Translations under genes and position numbers: made by a program
Notes under the pieces: model-generated
What the model saw: only the letters and a program-made list of their open reading frames with translations
What the model was told of the DNA's origin: nothing
Databases searched by the model: none
Origin: Arion vulgaris
Taxonomy: Eukaryota; Mollusca; Gastropoda; Stylommatophora; Arionidae
Length of the DNA stretch: 64,000 nucleotides
Assembly (NCBI GenBank): GCA_020796225.1
Contig: CM036753.1
Location: 85,718,941-85,782,940 of the forward strand
Reading direction: 5' to 3'
In this document: positions 23,101-30,539 of the stretch, piece after piece
Numbering within the stretch: the stretch's first letter is position 1
Layout: each line of letters starts with the position of its first letter

Positions 23101-26100
23101 CGAAGCGAGCGCACTAGATAAACACTATGCTATCGTGGCTTTTACTTCTCTGTTTAGTCTGCCCTATCCGTGTTTCTTCTCGCACACATTATTACAAAAT
23201 GTAATCTAAATCTTTGAATTCCGTTTTATCTCTGGAATAATTTCACATGCTGTTGATGTATTATTATCCCACAGGGTTACGAGTTCTCACTCTTCTATGT
23301 TCTGTGTGCCTAGTAGTGGGGTATATATGCCTTCTTCATTTATTTTATTTTTTTTTTTCGTCCGCTTTCAACTCAGACGAAGTTCCATCTCTGAAACTGA
23401 TTTTTGCGTGAAAATCTGTTTTCCAATTTCTTACAATGGCAGCAGCGTGCACATTGTAAATTACTTACACTGGCAGCCGTGTGCTCAATGTACTCGTAAT
23501 TAGTATTCCCTCGCCATACAGGCAGATTTTCTCCGACTTCAGAGGTACTCACGTTATCGTCCTGAGTAAGACCAGGGACTCGAACAAATGCCGGACAGTA
23601 GGTTCGAACCCGAGCTATGAGGCGTCTCACAGCTAGCAGGCCGAGCTACTATCAACTACTCTAGGCAGTCCCCCTTCTTCATCTGTTTTCTATCTACATA
23701 TAGGGTGTTAGCAATGATGGGGGATTTAGTGGTATCAATACTGGATGAAATAAACAACAAACTCCTGTGGCACATTCTGCCAAAAGTCTGTTCGATTCTA
23801 TAGCATATATAGTAATTTCAACTTGCACCTGGCTGACAAGGTCTTTGACTTGTCATTCATCACGTCTTAATACCATATTAGTATACTGCAAATCATTTAT
23901 TAAGCAAAGCAAGTATCTGAAACAGAACAATATTTGGTAAAGGTGGCTACTATTGTGATAAACTTTCCAGTATGGCCCCGTGAACAACTTCAGGGGACAT
24001 GAGAACTTGGTGAGAAACAAAGATATGTTTATATGAGCGAGAAAAGTTCAAATCTTTCATGTTACAATTACTGCCATACGTATTGTGAACAGTTGACTGA
24101 ATCTAACGCACACACAAAAAACTTCGATTAGGAAGGGACATTATCATCAGCATGTGCTCTTCCGACGTGTAGGTGAACATGGATCTCTCCACAGATGTTA
24201 CCCCGAGCACTAACTATTAATTATATGTACGTTGATATTTCTGTGATATGAAGTTAATCTGTCCAGAATTGTCTCCATATTTCTCTCTATCTGTCTCGTC
24301 TCCCACATAGTTTGCTGTCCCCATGTGTTATAAATCCCCTTTCTCATGACATGTCTGAAAAATAATGATGACCAGCCGTCTTTAAAACCTTAATCTCTTT
24401 CAACACATCCACTATTAGTCATTTCAGCAACCCAGTTGATCTTCAACATTCTTATGTAATATCACATCTCTTGTGCCTTCAGTGGCTTTTCTATCTGCTT
24501 ATTTATTGTCTTTCCCTGGTTGCCATGTCAGTAGTGGTTGTATTCTGTTCTGACTTGCATAGTCAATGGCTTGTTGCATATTTCCATTACCTGGAAAGTT
24601 GTTTTTGTACATTCTGTTTTTTATTTCTGATCTTCATCTGCCATCTCATGTTATCAGAGTTCCAGTGTATTTAAACTGATGAACTTGTTGTCTTGGCAAC
24701 ATCCCATTTACTTTAATGGTTCATTTTCCTGGAATCTTTTTCAAAGATATTTTTGTACTTGCTATTATTTTCCGCCACCACCATACAACCTAGTTTCTGG
24801 GGATAAATTTCCTTTTTCTTCCACCAACTACTATTCCAGCCACTCTCCACCAATTTCTTTTCTGTTCTGACTTAGGTATAATTTGGCCTCCAAACTCTTT
24901 TCTTTCCTTGCAATGTCATTTTCCCTTTAATGTCAATGACCTTTTTGACAATGAGTGAGTTTATTAAAAATTAAAACTATTATTTATGAAGCGCACACAA
25001 AAATCCGTTCTAGAAATCTCTTCTTATCCTGATGCTGTGAGGCAAAACAGGATTAGATAAAAGAAGAAAAAGTGGGTTTATTTCTGTACCTGTGTTCCAT
25101 TCTATCAACCCATTGTATCTTTAATGTTCAACTGCAATAACCAGTTTCTAGATTAGTTTCTGTCCTGTTCTCATCTGTGGTATTACACTGCTATAACACT
25201 GGATATCAAATACAGAGTATGCAGTGGTGACATCTGTTAACTATTGATAAACATCTGAAGGCTGGACCACTGTCATGTTTCAGAGCCATAGAGAAGGACA
25301 GATTTCACTGTTGGGTTTTGCAATCTTCATTTTCTTTAGAATATGAATCTAGATTCTCTTATATAGTCTGCTGTCTACATGTATTTCATGATCTCAGTTT
25401 CCCTTCAAAGGTGGTGGATGTGGTCCATGTTCTTTTCCTGAGGTCTACCTGTAGTGCACAGTTTTGAAGGACATGTTCTATATCTGCAAATTCAGTGACC
25501 TTGGATAGAGATCCTATTCTGAATTTGGAGTAAAAGTGGTGTCTCATTTTGTAGTGTTCTGACAAAGTATGAATACCTGGTCTCTAATGGACAGCTGGTA
25601 ATACCCATCCTCTTCTTTGTATTTTGGGGTCATTTATTTTCCTTGGATGATAGTTTTGGATTCCTCGTTGTCTTTTGGGGCAATTTCTCTCCTTTGGACA
25701 GACTATAAGCTATTTAATTTCACCTAATGGTGTACTGAATGTCTACTCTCTGTGAGTTATAAGTCAAAATGTTTAGTTTGGTGCTCTTCTGATATTTCAG
25801 TGCATTTATAACTGACAGAGCATCCACCATTATGTTTTCCATACATCTAGTGTCTTGTTGTATGGCCATTTCAGCTGCTGTCTTGCGAGCTTCATTTATG
25901 TCCTGAAATTGTTTTAGAACTGTCTTGTGGCTATGGCAAGGGTTAACTTTTTCCCATTTTGAAGTATGAGACCTACTCTCCCTCCTCCATTACTGATGGC
26001 ATTTGTAGCTGTTGTGTCTGTATTGGCATGTATGTATTGGCATGTATGTCCAAAGGTCAACTGGGTAATTGGCATCTATGTACCTTTCTCGCCCGTGTGC

Positions 26101-29100
26101 TGCCGGGGCCCGCAAGGGGAGCAAAGAGTAGCAGCACTGCGACCTACAAGGCATGTCGTAAGAGGCGACTAAGGTGGGGTTTGGCGTAGGGCTGGCTACC
26201 TTATCCAGTAGAAAATTTTAGCCACAAAATCCAACCAACCATGAACAAGTCACATAAAAATAAAAATTGTGCCAACCAAGAGGAAAGGAAGCTCTTCTAG
26301 AAGAGGTATGAAGCGATGCAGAGAAAGCAGCAAGGAGTCTACACCGCAGATTATCTTCCTTTCACCTAGGAAAAGCTCCAGAATTGGCACCTGGAATGTT
26401 AGAAGTATGTATCAAATGGGAAAGACAGCACAGGTTGTAAATGAGATGAAATTTCACGGGATTGGCATCTTGGGATTATGTGAAACTAGGTGGAATGGTG
26501 CAGGCAAACAACGTCTAAACACAGGAGAAACAATGCTGTTCTCAGGCCATATGGAAGAAAATGCCCCCATAGTGAAGGAGTGGCTTTAATGCTATCTAAA
26601 GAAGCGGAGAAGGCACTAATAAAATGGGAAGCAGTGAGTCCTAGAATAATCACAGCAACATTCAGAACCACCAAAAAGAAAGTATTCTTGAATGTGACCC
26701 AGTGTTATGCACCTACCAATGATAAAGAGGAAAAAGTAAAAGAGGAATTTTACATAAAACTTCAAAATACTATAGGTAATCAGAGAAATGGGAACATCAA
26801 AATTCTGATGGGTGACCTCAATGCCAAAATAGGTTCGGACAACATAGGCTACAGGAGATCATGGGAAACACGGACTAGGAATAATGACGAAATGGAGAAC
26901 TATTCACTAATTTTTGTGCAGCGAATCAATATGTCATAGGTGGAAGTGTCTTTCCACATAAAAGAATACATAAAGCAACCTGGGTATCACCAGATCACAG
27001 AACAGAAAATCAAATTGACCACATATGCATAAACAAGAAATTCAGGTCATCTCTACAAGATGTAAGGGTCCTAAGGGGTGCAGATGTAGATTCGGATCAC
27101 CATTTGCTGATAAGTAAATTAAACTGAAGCTTAAGCGATACATAACATCCCATGAACATAGACACCAATATAATGTAGGATACCTCAGAAGTCAAGAAAC
27201 AAAGGAACAGTTCACGGTCACAGTCTCTAATAAGTATGAGGTGTTGCGGCAATTAGAAGATGAGGTGAGTGCGGAAGAATGCTGGCAGCAAGCCAAAAAT
27301 ATTTGGAATGAAACATGCACAGAGGTATTAGGAAAGAAGGAGCGAATCATAAGGCATGGATAACTCCAGAAACTCTCAAGGAAATAGAAGAAAGGAAAAG
27401 AGGAAAGCAGATTTAAATAATAGCAAAACTAGAACTGCCAAAGCCATAGCCCAGGAAAAGTACACAGAAGCTAGCAAGAAAGTGAAGAAACAAATAAAGT
27501 TAGATAAAAGACAATACATAGAAGATCTAGCAAGAGAAGCAGAGGTAGCTGCAGGAAAAGGAAACTTAGGGATCTTTACAATATCACTAGAAAGCTAGCA
27601 GGAAAATACAGACCATCAAATGGGTTGATCAAAAATAGTAGTGGGGAAACTATCACTAATGTTAGAGACCAAATGGAAAGATGGATGGAATACTTCAAGG
27701 AACTCCTGAACAGACCAGCACCTACAAACCCCAAGATATCCAACCGGCAGAAATTGACTTGGACATCAACTGTGAGAAACCATCCAAGGAGGAGATTAGT
27801 AAAGCCATTAAACTTTAAAAGATGGAAAGCGCGGTCCAGATGGTATTCCAGCGGAGGGGGTTAAAGCCAACATAAACACATCCACAGAAATACTGTATAA
27901 ATTATTTAACAGAATCTGGGAGACCGAAGAAATACCAGCAAACTGGGGAGAAGGATACCTGGTGAAGCTACCAAAGAAAGGGACCTTCAGAAGTGTGAAA
28001 ACTATAGGGGAATAATGCTGTTGTCAGTACCTGGGAAAATACTAAGCAGAGTCATCCTGGAGAGACTGAGAGATGCCATCGATATAAAGCTAAGAGATGA
28101 ACAGGCAGGCTTCCAAATAGATCCTGTGCTGACCAGATAGCCACATTACGTATAATAATAGAGCAAAGTATTGAATGGAAATCCCCACTTTATATCGGAT
28201 TTGTTGATTATGAGAAGGCTTTTGACAGTATTGATAGGAAAACCCTTTGGAAATTAATGAGGCATTATGGAATCCTACAGAAAATTATTAACCTAATAAA
28301 AGCAACATATACAGATATGAAATGTAGAGTTCTTCATGAAGGTAAACTAACAGATACTTGCGGAATAGAAACAGGAGTCGTCAGGATGTCTTCTATCACC
28401 TTTGTTGTTCTTACTGACAATAGACTGGATTATGAAGACCACAGTAACTAACACCAGAAATGGAATCCAATGGACTCTGACAGAGCAACTAGATGATCTG
28501 GACTTAGCTGATGATATAGCCCTTCTGTCACATACACGAAATCAGATGCAGGATAAGCTAAACACATTGAATCAAAGGTCCCAGCAACTAGGGCTGAACA
28601 TTCATAAGGAAAGACAAAGATATTGAGAATTAACCAAACAAATGACAACTCGATCTCCCCGGGGAAATCCACTTCAAGAGGTAGAATCATACACATATTT
28701 GGGCAGCAACGTAGACAAAGAGGGTGGAACAGATAGAGATGTTAAAATAAGAATACAGAAGGCAAGAGGAGCTTTCATTGCACTGGGAAACATTTGGAAG
28801 TCCAAAGAAATCAAATCTAGAACAAAATTTGGATATTTAACTCTAATGTTAAAGCAGTTCTACTGTATGGGTCAGAAACATGGAGAACAACTAAAACAAT
28901 AGCGCATAAATTGCAAACATTCATCAACTGGTGTCTGCACAGAATAGAGGGAATAAGATGGTATGATAGGATCACAAATGAGGAGCTTATGGAGAGAACA
29001 AGACAGATTCCAGTGAACGAACAGGTTAAAAAAAGACGCTGGCGCTGGATAGGACACACTTTCCGAAAACCGGAGGGGAATATAACAAGAAGGGTCCTTG

Positions 29101-30058
29101 CCTGGAACCCGCAGGGACAGCGAAAGAAGGGAGGCCGAGAAATACATGGAGACGAGATTTGGAGGCGGAGATCAACAATATAAAGAAGAGCTGGAGGAGC
29201 TGCAGGAGATAGCTAGAGATAGGAAGACTTGGCATGAGTTGGTTGAGGGCTATGCCCCAACCTGGGGTAAAAGGCAAAGAGAGAAGAGAGATGTACCTTT
29301 CTGTAATATACTTTTTCAGAACCTGTCTGGGTTCCTTTTCTCTGCTCTTTGGTCTATTTGTGCTCGGTAGTGTGTGTGTCCATGAAATATAAAGGAATAA
29401 TATTGATTGGTTGTACATATTAGTTTTGGTATTCCTTGCAACCAGTCTTTGTGCTAGTTTCTCTGAATTTGTCAAGAAATTATTTCATTTTATTCTCCCC
29501 CTTACGTATGTTTTGAACAGTTTTAAAGTATATTCAAGATAAAAAGCTGTCTAGCTTCATCCTGGAGACACTACATTACTGTTCATTACACTCACACTGC
29601 ACTGGTTTACACTTCCCCATTATTGAAAGCCTTTAAAAATCTTTGCTACTTTATTTCAAGCAAGGCAAAACATTTGTTTAAAGATTCTGTTATGTCTCTC
29701 ATGTCTTCACGCAATGAGTATGTTACTGTTGTTAAACTACCCAGCCAGTTGTCCGTGGAGTAGTTGAATTACAAATAATGTTATTGACATTCACTATTCA
29801 GTTCTGTCAAAGTATCGAAACACTGACTGGTTGTATAATGATCAGCACTAAGCACTGACATATCTTCAGTTGCACAGCGTTGATTTCAAATCAAAACTGA
29901 ATGAATATAATGACATTAACAGCTCCCTTCGAGCCGTTACTAGTAGTACGACCCGGTCGGCGGTAACAATAGAGAAGTCAAATTGTTAAAAACGGGGTCA
30001 AGACTCAGCAGATTACACTACACACTCTGGCAAAGCACTTACCGGCGTGAGGATCCAT
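5051..30058 (-). CDS. ARHGAP19: ARHGAP19-like Rho GTPase-activating protein (ten coding exons)
   Basis: Stimulates GTP hydrolysis by Rho-family GTPases; vertebrate ARHGAP19 acts on RhoA in cytokinesis. Ten minus-strand exons with GT-AG borders join in phase (16, 237, 93, 213, 308, 93, 243, 87, 474 and 66 nt) to 1830 nt, 609 residues; human ARHGAP19 has about 494. Residues 20-80 resemble the family's N-terminal region, the RhoGAP domain covers about 92-280, and the rest is a low-complexity basic tail. GLFRKPGN carries the arginine finger R124; FLRELPEPLL follows at 165-174. The conserved domain Asn is replaced by T246 (TLGTIFAP). Family similarity extends beyond the domain (PLTEEG; the LFAHVQSLPD segment resembles ELFQHVHDMP of human ARHGAP19), so assignment to ARHGAP19 rather than a generic RhoGAP is fairly secure. 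The first exon and the last splice are inferred. Introns are full of transposons. Confidence 0.85.
5816..6289 (-). CDS. ARHGAP19: ARHGAP19-like exon 9 (basic Ser-rich tail)
   Basis: Bounded by acceptor ATTTTAG and donor GTAAGA; 158 codons in phase 0. It opens TVTPSISELLESPAHCTKQK and carries a low-complexity basic tail with RSSSANQLSRVWLSPK and APLTPNRESR, which could be phosphorylation sites (inference). If the donor is not used, the frame runs only five more residues, to the TGA at 5801. That would give an alternative end without exon 10. Confidence 0.8.
6290..9414 (-). other. ARHGAP19-like intron 8 (between exons 8 and 9)
   Basis: About 3.1 kb of intron. It holds a 19-bp duplication (catagtcatcttgagtatg, 6740-6778), the LINE A fragment at 7140-7755, a T-run at 8487-8498 and an A-run at 8731-8750. 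A frame of 73 codons at 6544-6765 may be an older LINE piece but has no recognisable motif. Nothing else was recognised. Confidence 0.55.
7140..7755 (+). mobile_element. LINE A copy 2 (RNase H to 3' end), decayed
   Basis: The TDGSM catalytic motif of an RNase H domain is seen near 7222, followed by MRMETEVAIAV near 7350. Further on are the KFKIGNSAMCTG segment at 7531-7565 and the LINE A 3' end (tggcctaacgaaacaacact, acagacatctttgtgagcta, caatatttcaagtgaacgaa), finishing in aaaggaaggaagg. There are many stops. It is inserted in an ARHGAP19-like intron, opposite to the gene. Confidence 0.7.
9415..9501 (-). CDS. ARHGAP19: ARHGAP19-like exon 8
   Basis: Bounded by acceptor TCACATCAG and donor GTAAGT; 87 nt in phase 0. 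It encodes KRLPSLGKSKKKHGDISSFN and then NSVSSQGTK, a basic serine-rich segment like the region following the LFQHV motif in ARHGAP19. The assignment rests on splice sites, phase and position. Confidence 0.75.
9502..10338 (-). other. ARHGAP19-like intron 7 (between exons 7 and 8)
   Basis: Intron of 837 bases. It contains the 22-bp minisatellite at 10093-10300 next to the exon 7 donor. Nothing else was recognised. Confidence 0.6.
10093..10300. repeat. 22-bp minisatellite, about 9.5 copies
   Basis: The unit cagtcaccatatccaagtca plus ga is repeated with only a few substitutions (gtta for gtca, aagt for cagt, cacatcc for catatcc). The unit is not a multiple of three, so all frames stay open for about 70 codons, which makes a false open frame. 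It starts about 40 bases from exon 7 of the ARHGAP19-like gene. Confidence 0.95.
10339..10581 (-). CDS. ARHGAP19: ARHGAP19-like exon 7
   Basis: Bounded by acceptor CTAAATAG and donor GTAAGT; 243 nt in phase 0. It encodes SSLEGHTLNTNVCYIDRELS through AELANLFAHVQSLPDTPSNN and KLKKQILKTATTP. The LFxHVQxLPD segment corresponds to the C-terminal helical motif of vertebrate ARHGAP19. A 22-bp minisatellite begins about 30 bases past its donor. Confidence 0.85.
10582..11584 (-). other. ARHGAP19-like intron 6 (between exons 6 and 7)
   Basis: The intron contains a LINE fragment at 10660-10995. The rest, including 11246-11570, showed no recognisable feature. Confidence 0.6.
10660..10995 (+). mobile_element. 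LINE fragment: end of reverse transcriptase ORF
   Basis: The frame from 10675 reads MLWTEKRKNTHVLKELNVKE, then ITYFGHIKRHDGLERTILEG and GRRGRPRRRW. This is the standard C-terminal signature of endonuclease/reverse-transcriptase LINEs (FGHIKRH...GKRGRGRPRRRW). It ends in a gatgatgatgat microsatellite tail, as RTE-type elements do. It is antisense to the host gene. Confidence 0.8.
11585..11677 (-). CDS. ARHGAP19: ARHGAP19-like exon 6
   Basis: Bounded by acceptor TTGTTTCAG and donor GTGAGG; 93 nt in phase 0. It encodes APKELLIDLANYWNAQTYPC and then VENFSHSCQIK. The opening APKELL follows the end of the GAP domain at the same place as in vertebrate ARHGAP19. No known function is assigned to this segment. 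Confidence 0.85.
11678..12402 (-). other. ARHGAP19-like intron 5 (between exons 5 and 6)
   Basis: Intron of 725 bases. It contains a LINE C fragment at 11868-12135; otherwise nothing was recognised. Confidence 0.6.
11868..12135 (-). mobile_element. LINE C fragment, end of reverse transcriptase ORF, frameshifted
   Basis: On the minus strand the fragments NVRRMETCRIPKQMLFCELS, then EG, RPLLRYKD and FEKRLMYELNDKRK can be read in shifting frames. The pattern matches the LINE type represented by copies at 35169-35645 (CRMSDDRIPKNILYGQL) and 19046-19615. It is inactive and lies in an ARHGAP19-like intron in the same orientation as the gene. Confidence 0.65.
12403..12710 (-). CDS. ARHGAP19: ARHGAP19-like exon 5 (second half of RhoGAP domain)
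   Basis: Bounded by acceptor TTACTAG and donor GTAAGT. It encodes LGSHASTPDEVARYTQ, the LSALQLLVLLLPSPVQKLTM helix and KMTPATLGTIFAPIFF, then EMSHELCH. Most RhoGAP domains have Asn in the NLAxxFAP motif; here the position is T246. The end of the exon (HELCH) joins APKELL of exon 6, as HSQKLFKAPAY does in human ARHGAP19. Confidence 0.95.
12711..13867 (-). other. ARHGAP19-like intron 4 (between exons 4 and 5)
   Basis: About 1.16 kb. A 16-bp direct repeat (cttgagaatgtggca) occurs twice at 13661-13692. No element or exon was recognised. Confidence 0.55.
13868..14080 (-). CDS. ARHGAP19: ARHGAP19-like exon 4 (arginine finger)
   Basis: Bounded by acceptor TTTCCAACAG and donor GTGAGT. It encodes ICKEGLFRKPGNKNRM with the catalytic arginine R124, then YDVACVLKEFLRELPEPLL, the second RhoGAP signature including the conserved lysine K163. 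The exon ends in RQVT plus one base that completes A187. Confidence 0.95.
14479..14571 (-). CDS. ARHGAP19: ARHGAP19-like exon 3 (start of RhoGAP domain)
   Basis: Bounded by acceptor TTCACAG and donor GTGAGT. It encodes KSSTDLFGGPLTEEGVSLMV and then PLINFLKLDK. FGxPLTEEG is the ARHGAP19-specific opening of the GAP domain. It ends with one base that completes N116 with exon 4. Confidence 0.9.
15514..15757 (-). repeat. SINE-like repeat S2, copy 1
   Basis: On the minus strand it begins with a head shared with several LINEs (ctacaaggcatgtcgtaaaa, ggcgactgag). It continues aagctaccctagtaaataaa and cactcttaggctcagattac and ends in (GAA)n. Copies lie at 39175-39602 (-), 48176-48408 (+) and 55262-55525 (+). 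It is inserted inside the mariner element. Confidence 0.75.
15890..16345 (+). repeat. Duplicated LINE 5' head sequence
   Basis: Two related segments about 345 bases apart, 15898-16005 and 16240-16345, share gtgtaaagaatagaaccrct and agaggtttggccgaaatcgg. They resemble the head of the LINE at 26088 and of repeat S2 (cctacaaggcatgtcgtaag). They are probably 5' UTR pieces of non-LTR elements inserted in mariner. No frame is coding. Confidence 0.55.
16425..16640 (+). mobile_element. LINE 3' end fragment (post-RNase H region)
   Basis: The frame from 16430 contains NYILQNCPQYANLRRKRWPT, then YTIVQDKLNG and LRQMATFIRESEI. This is the typical C-terminal H-x3-C-P region of RNase H-containing LINEs (HILQxCPxxxxLRxxxWP). 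It is short and isolated, inside the mariner remnant. Confidence 0.7.
17789..18025 (-). CDS. ARHGAP19: ARHGAP19-like exon 2
   Basis: Bounded by acceptor CTACACAG and donor GTCAGT. It encodes MALMDRGQLQRLEEKY... through PDKFISLCHMHLAFLLDLSG to VGVFKKK. The helix ending in LLDLSGNKLEMLL resembles the N-terminal region of ARHGAP19 before its GAP domain, and FKKK matches a basic linker there. One base is left over, which joins exon 3 to form D85. Confidence 0.85.
19046..19615 (+). mobile_element. LINE C 3' end with C-terminal zinc finger
   Basis: The frame from 19049 reads IHGELHSGKHSHGDQKKKFK, then DTLKNSMKSFGIDVDNWENV and AQDRSAWR. This is the end of a reverse transcriptase ORF of the type YGELxxGKRxxGGxxxRxKD. 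A one-frame shift leads into CPHCTRTFQARIGLTSHLAI, a C2H2-like finger (C-x2-C...H). The copy ends with catcatcatcat and (aact)n microsatellites near 19456 and 19570. Confidence 0.8.
19710..20125 (+). mobile_element. LINE A copy 3, 3' end
   Basis: The frame at 19720-19920 contains QDDYYNMSRLEQVSFCALEQ, then KFKIGNSAMCTCGQANQTAE, followed by the LINE A 3' end. A 45-bp piece of the tail (gagctacaaagacagtgaag...) is present twice, at 19986-20030 and 20041-20085. The copy ends in cgaaaggaggaagga. Confidence 0.75.
20768..20787. repeat. (CT)n microsatellite
   Basis: About ten CT units immediately before the long hairpin. Confidence 0.9.
20804..20922. repeat. Long near-perfect inverted repeat (hairpin)
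   Basis: The left arm 20804-20857 (aatctacagtatctatcctt ... acaattg) pairs with the right arm 20862-20922 (caattgtggaaacc ... ctactgtagatt). Only a few mismatches and small bulges interrupt it, and the loop is about four bases. The arms exceed 50 bp. It could be a foldback element, a small-RNA precursor or an assembly artefact; sequence alone does not decide. Confidence 0.9.
21190..22810. repeat. 65-bp minisatellite, about 24 copies
   Basis: The unit begins gatgagaaaccatgtgtgct, continues ccgatctcttacacaggaag and atatcagatgcagtgcacga, and ends actgc. Copies from about 21840 to 22440 are almost identical. The edges (21330-21360, 21530-21600, 21720-21780, 22590-22800) carry deletions and substitutions, as expected when unequal exchange homogenises the centre. 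Since 65 is not a multiple of three, each open frame runs through about three units. The resulting 60-140-codon frames on both strands are not genes. Confidence 0.97.
23068..23140 (-). repeat. tRNA-derived SINE head
   Basis: On the minus strand the segment has an A box-like tagcatagtg and, about 40 bases later, a B box-like gggttcaattcc. These are the internal RNA polymerase III promoter spacing and motifs of a tRNA-derived SINE. It does not fold into a clean cloverleaf, so it is not called a tRNA gene. Confidence 0.5.
23590..23665 (-). repeat. tRNA-type SINE fragment
   Basis: A perfect B box (gggttcgaacc on the minus strand, near 23601-23611) is preceded by a weak A-box region. It is probably another tRNA-derived SINE head. 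The body of the element was not delimited. Confidence 0.4.
24975..25075 (+). repeat. Dispersed LINE 3' UTR fragment, copy 1
   Basis: Contains gcgcacacaaaaatccgttc, tagaaatctcttcttatcct and caggattaga. The same roughly 95-bp block occurs at 55733-55826 (+) and 56940-57030 (-). There it follows the C-terminal GRPRKRW motif of a LINE, which identifies the block as a 3' UTR. Confidence 0.7.
25230..25960 (-). mobile_element. LINE fossils on the minus strand
   Basis: Minus-strand frames show RNase H-like VDALSVINALKYQKS near 25790-25830. Further on is KFRIGSLSKVTEFADIEHVL then QNCALQVDLRKRTW near 25430-25540, the post-RNase H region of LINE A-like elements. Near 25290 VKSVLLYGSE, a reverse transcriptase C-terminal motif, suggests a second LINE piece abutting it. 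All are heavily broken. Confidence 0.6.
26088..29300 (+). mobile_element. RTE-like LINE, nearly full length, frameshifted
   Basis: The element has an apurinic endonuclease domain and a reverse transcriptase. Endonuclease motifs: GTWNVRSMYQ (26390), LCETRWNG (26475), YAPTNDKEE (26710), GDLNAKIG (26810) and SDHHLL (27100). Reverse transcriptase motifs: FVDYEKAFDSIDR (28200) and LADDIALLSH (28510), with the catalytic DD kept but Phe of FADD changed to Leu. Past these come YLGSNVDKEGGTDRDVK (28700), RRWRWIGHTFRKPEG (29035) and GQRKKGGRE (29115). At least two frameshifts in the endonuclease and several more plus stops in the reverse transcriptase make it inactive. Its head (cctacaaggcatgtcgtaag at 26140) is shared with repeat S2. 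The clade is judged from motif style only. Confidence 0.85.
30043..30058 (-). CDS. ARHGAP19: ARHGAP19-like exon 1 (start codon, 16 coding nt)
   Basis: The minus strand reads ATGGATCCTCACGCCG followed directly by the donor GTAAGT. It encodes MDPHA and leaves one base. Joined to exon 2, which begins AA, it gives GAA and keeps the frame open into LTLSDMALMD. The phase match, the good donor and the CCAAT boxes just upstream support it. No protein similarity can support so short an exon. If it is wrong, translation could begin at the ATG at 18008. Confidence 0.5.
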
Positions 30059-30261
30059 TGGTCTTTTACTGTTGCTGATGTGCTTGATTACATTATTTAT
30101 AGCCATATAAATGTAACAGTACGTGTACCTAACATAAACACACAAATATTCCAGTAAAAATTACTTTTAAAAACAAAATAAAATGCAATAAAAGCTGAGC
30201 CTAGTGCAAACTACAATCCGTTAAAATAGCCGCTGTGAATGTTTGATTGCTAACAAGGAAA

Positions 30262-30345
30262 TTGATTGGCTAACATTTTAGCAGAAACCAAGTTTCATTG
30301 GACAAATCCGTTTTAAAGCAATGCGCACGCAATGTCGGAAGTTAT
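30262..30345 (-). promoter_or_regulatory. Putative promoter of the ARHGAP19-like gene
   Basis: On the minus strand there are two CCAAT boxes (30265-30269 within gccaatca, and 30298-30302), an ETS-like acttccg (30336-30342) and an NRF1-like gcgtgcgca (30322-30330). They lie 200-290 bases upstream of the proposed ATG at 30058. There is no TATA box. The set is typical of animal housekeeping promoters. The call depends on exon 1 being right. Confidence 0.35.
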
Positions 30346-30539
30346 TTTTTAATTTTCACTTGATCAATTTTTGTAAACAAACAGATCTGTGGCCCAGGAG
30401 ATATGTATTTACGGATTAATAATAAGAATTATATGGACTGTTAAAATGACTAATGGTGATATAGTGTGAGAGATCTATTAAGAAAGGAACATTCTTACAT
30501 ACATTTGAAGGAAGCCGTTATTGTTTGTTTGTTTTTTGC

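Larger units (their letters stand above)
18026..30042 (-). other. ARHGAP19-like intron 1 (12 kb)
   Basis: Intron between the proposed first and second coding exons. It holds LINE C at 19046-19615, LINE A at 19710-20125, a long hairpin at 20804-20922, the 65-bp minisatellite at 21190-22810, tRNA-type SINE pieces at 23068-23140 and 23590-23665, LINE fossils at 24975-25960 and an RTE-like LINE at 26088-29300. A 23-bp duplication (atatgtgttaaggtcagctg) lies at 18337-18382. In 18400-19040, 20130-20800, 23670-24970 and 29300-30040 nothing further was recognised. Confidence 0.45.

Noticed and set aside
23068..23140. A functional tRNA gene on the minus strand.
   Set aside because: The A and B boxes are present but the acceptor and anticodon stems do not pair cleanly; a SINE head is more likely.
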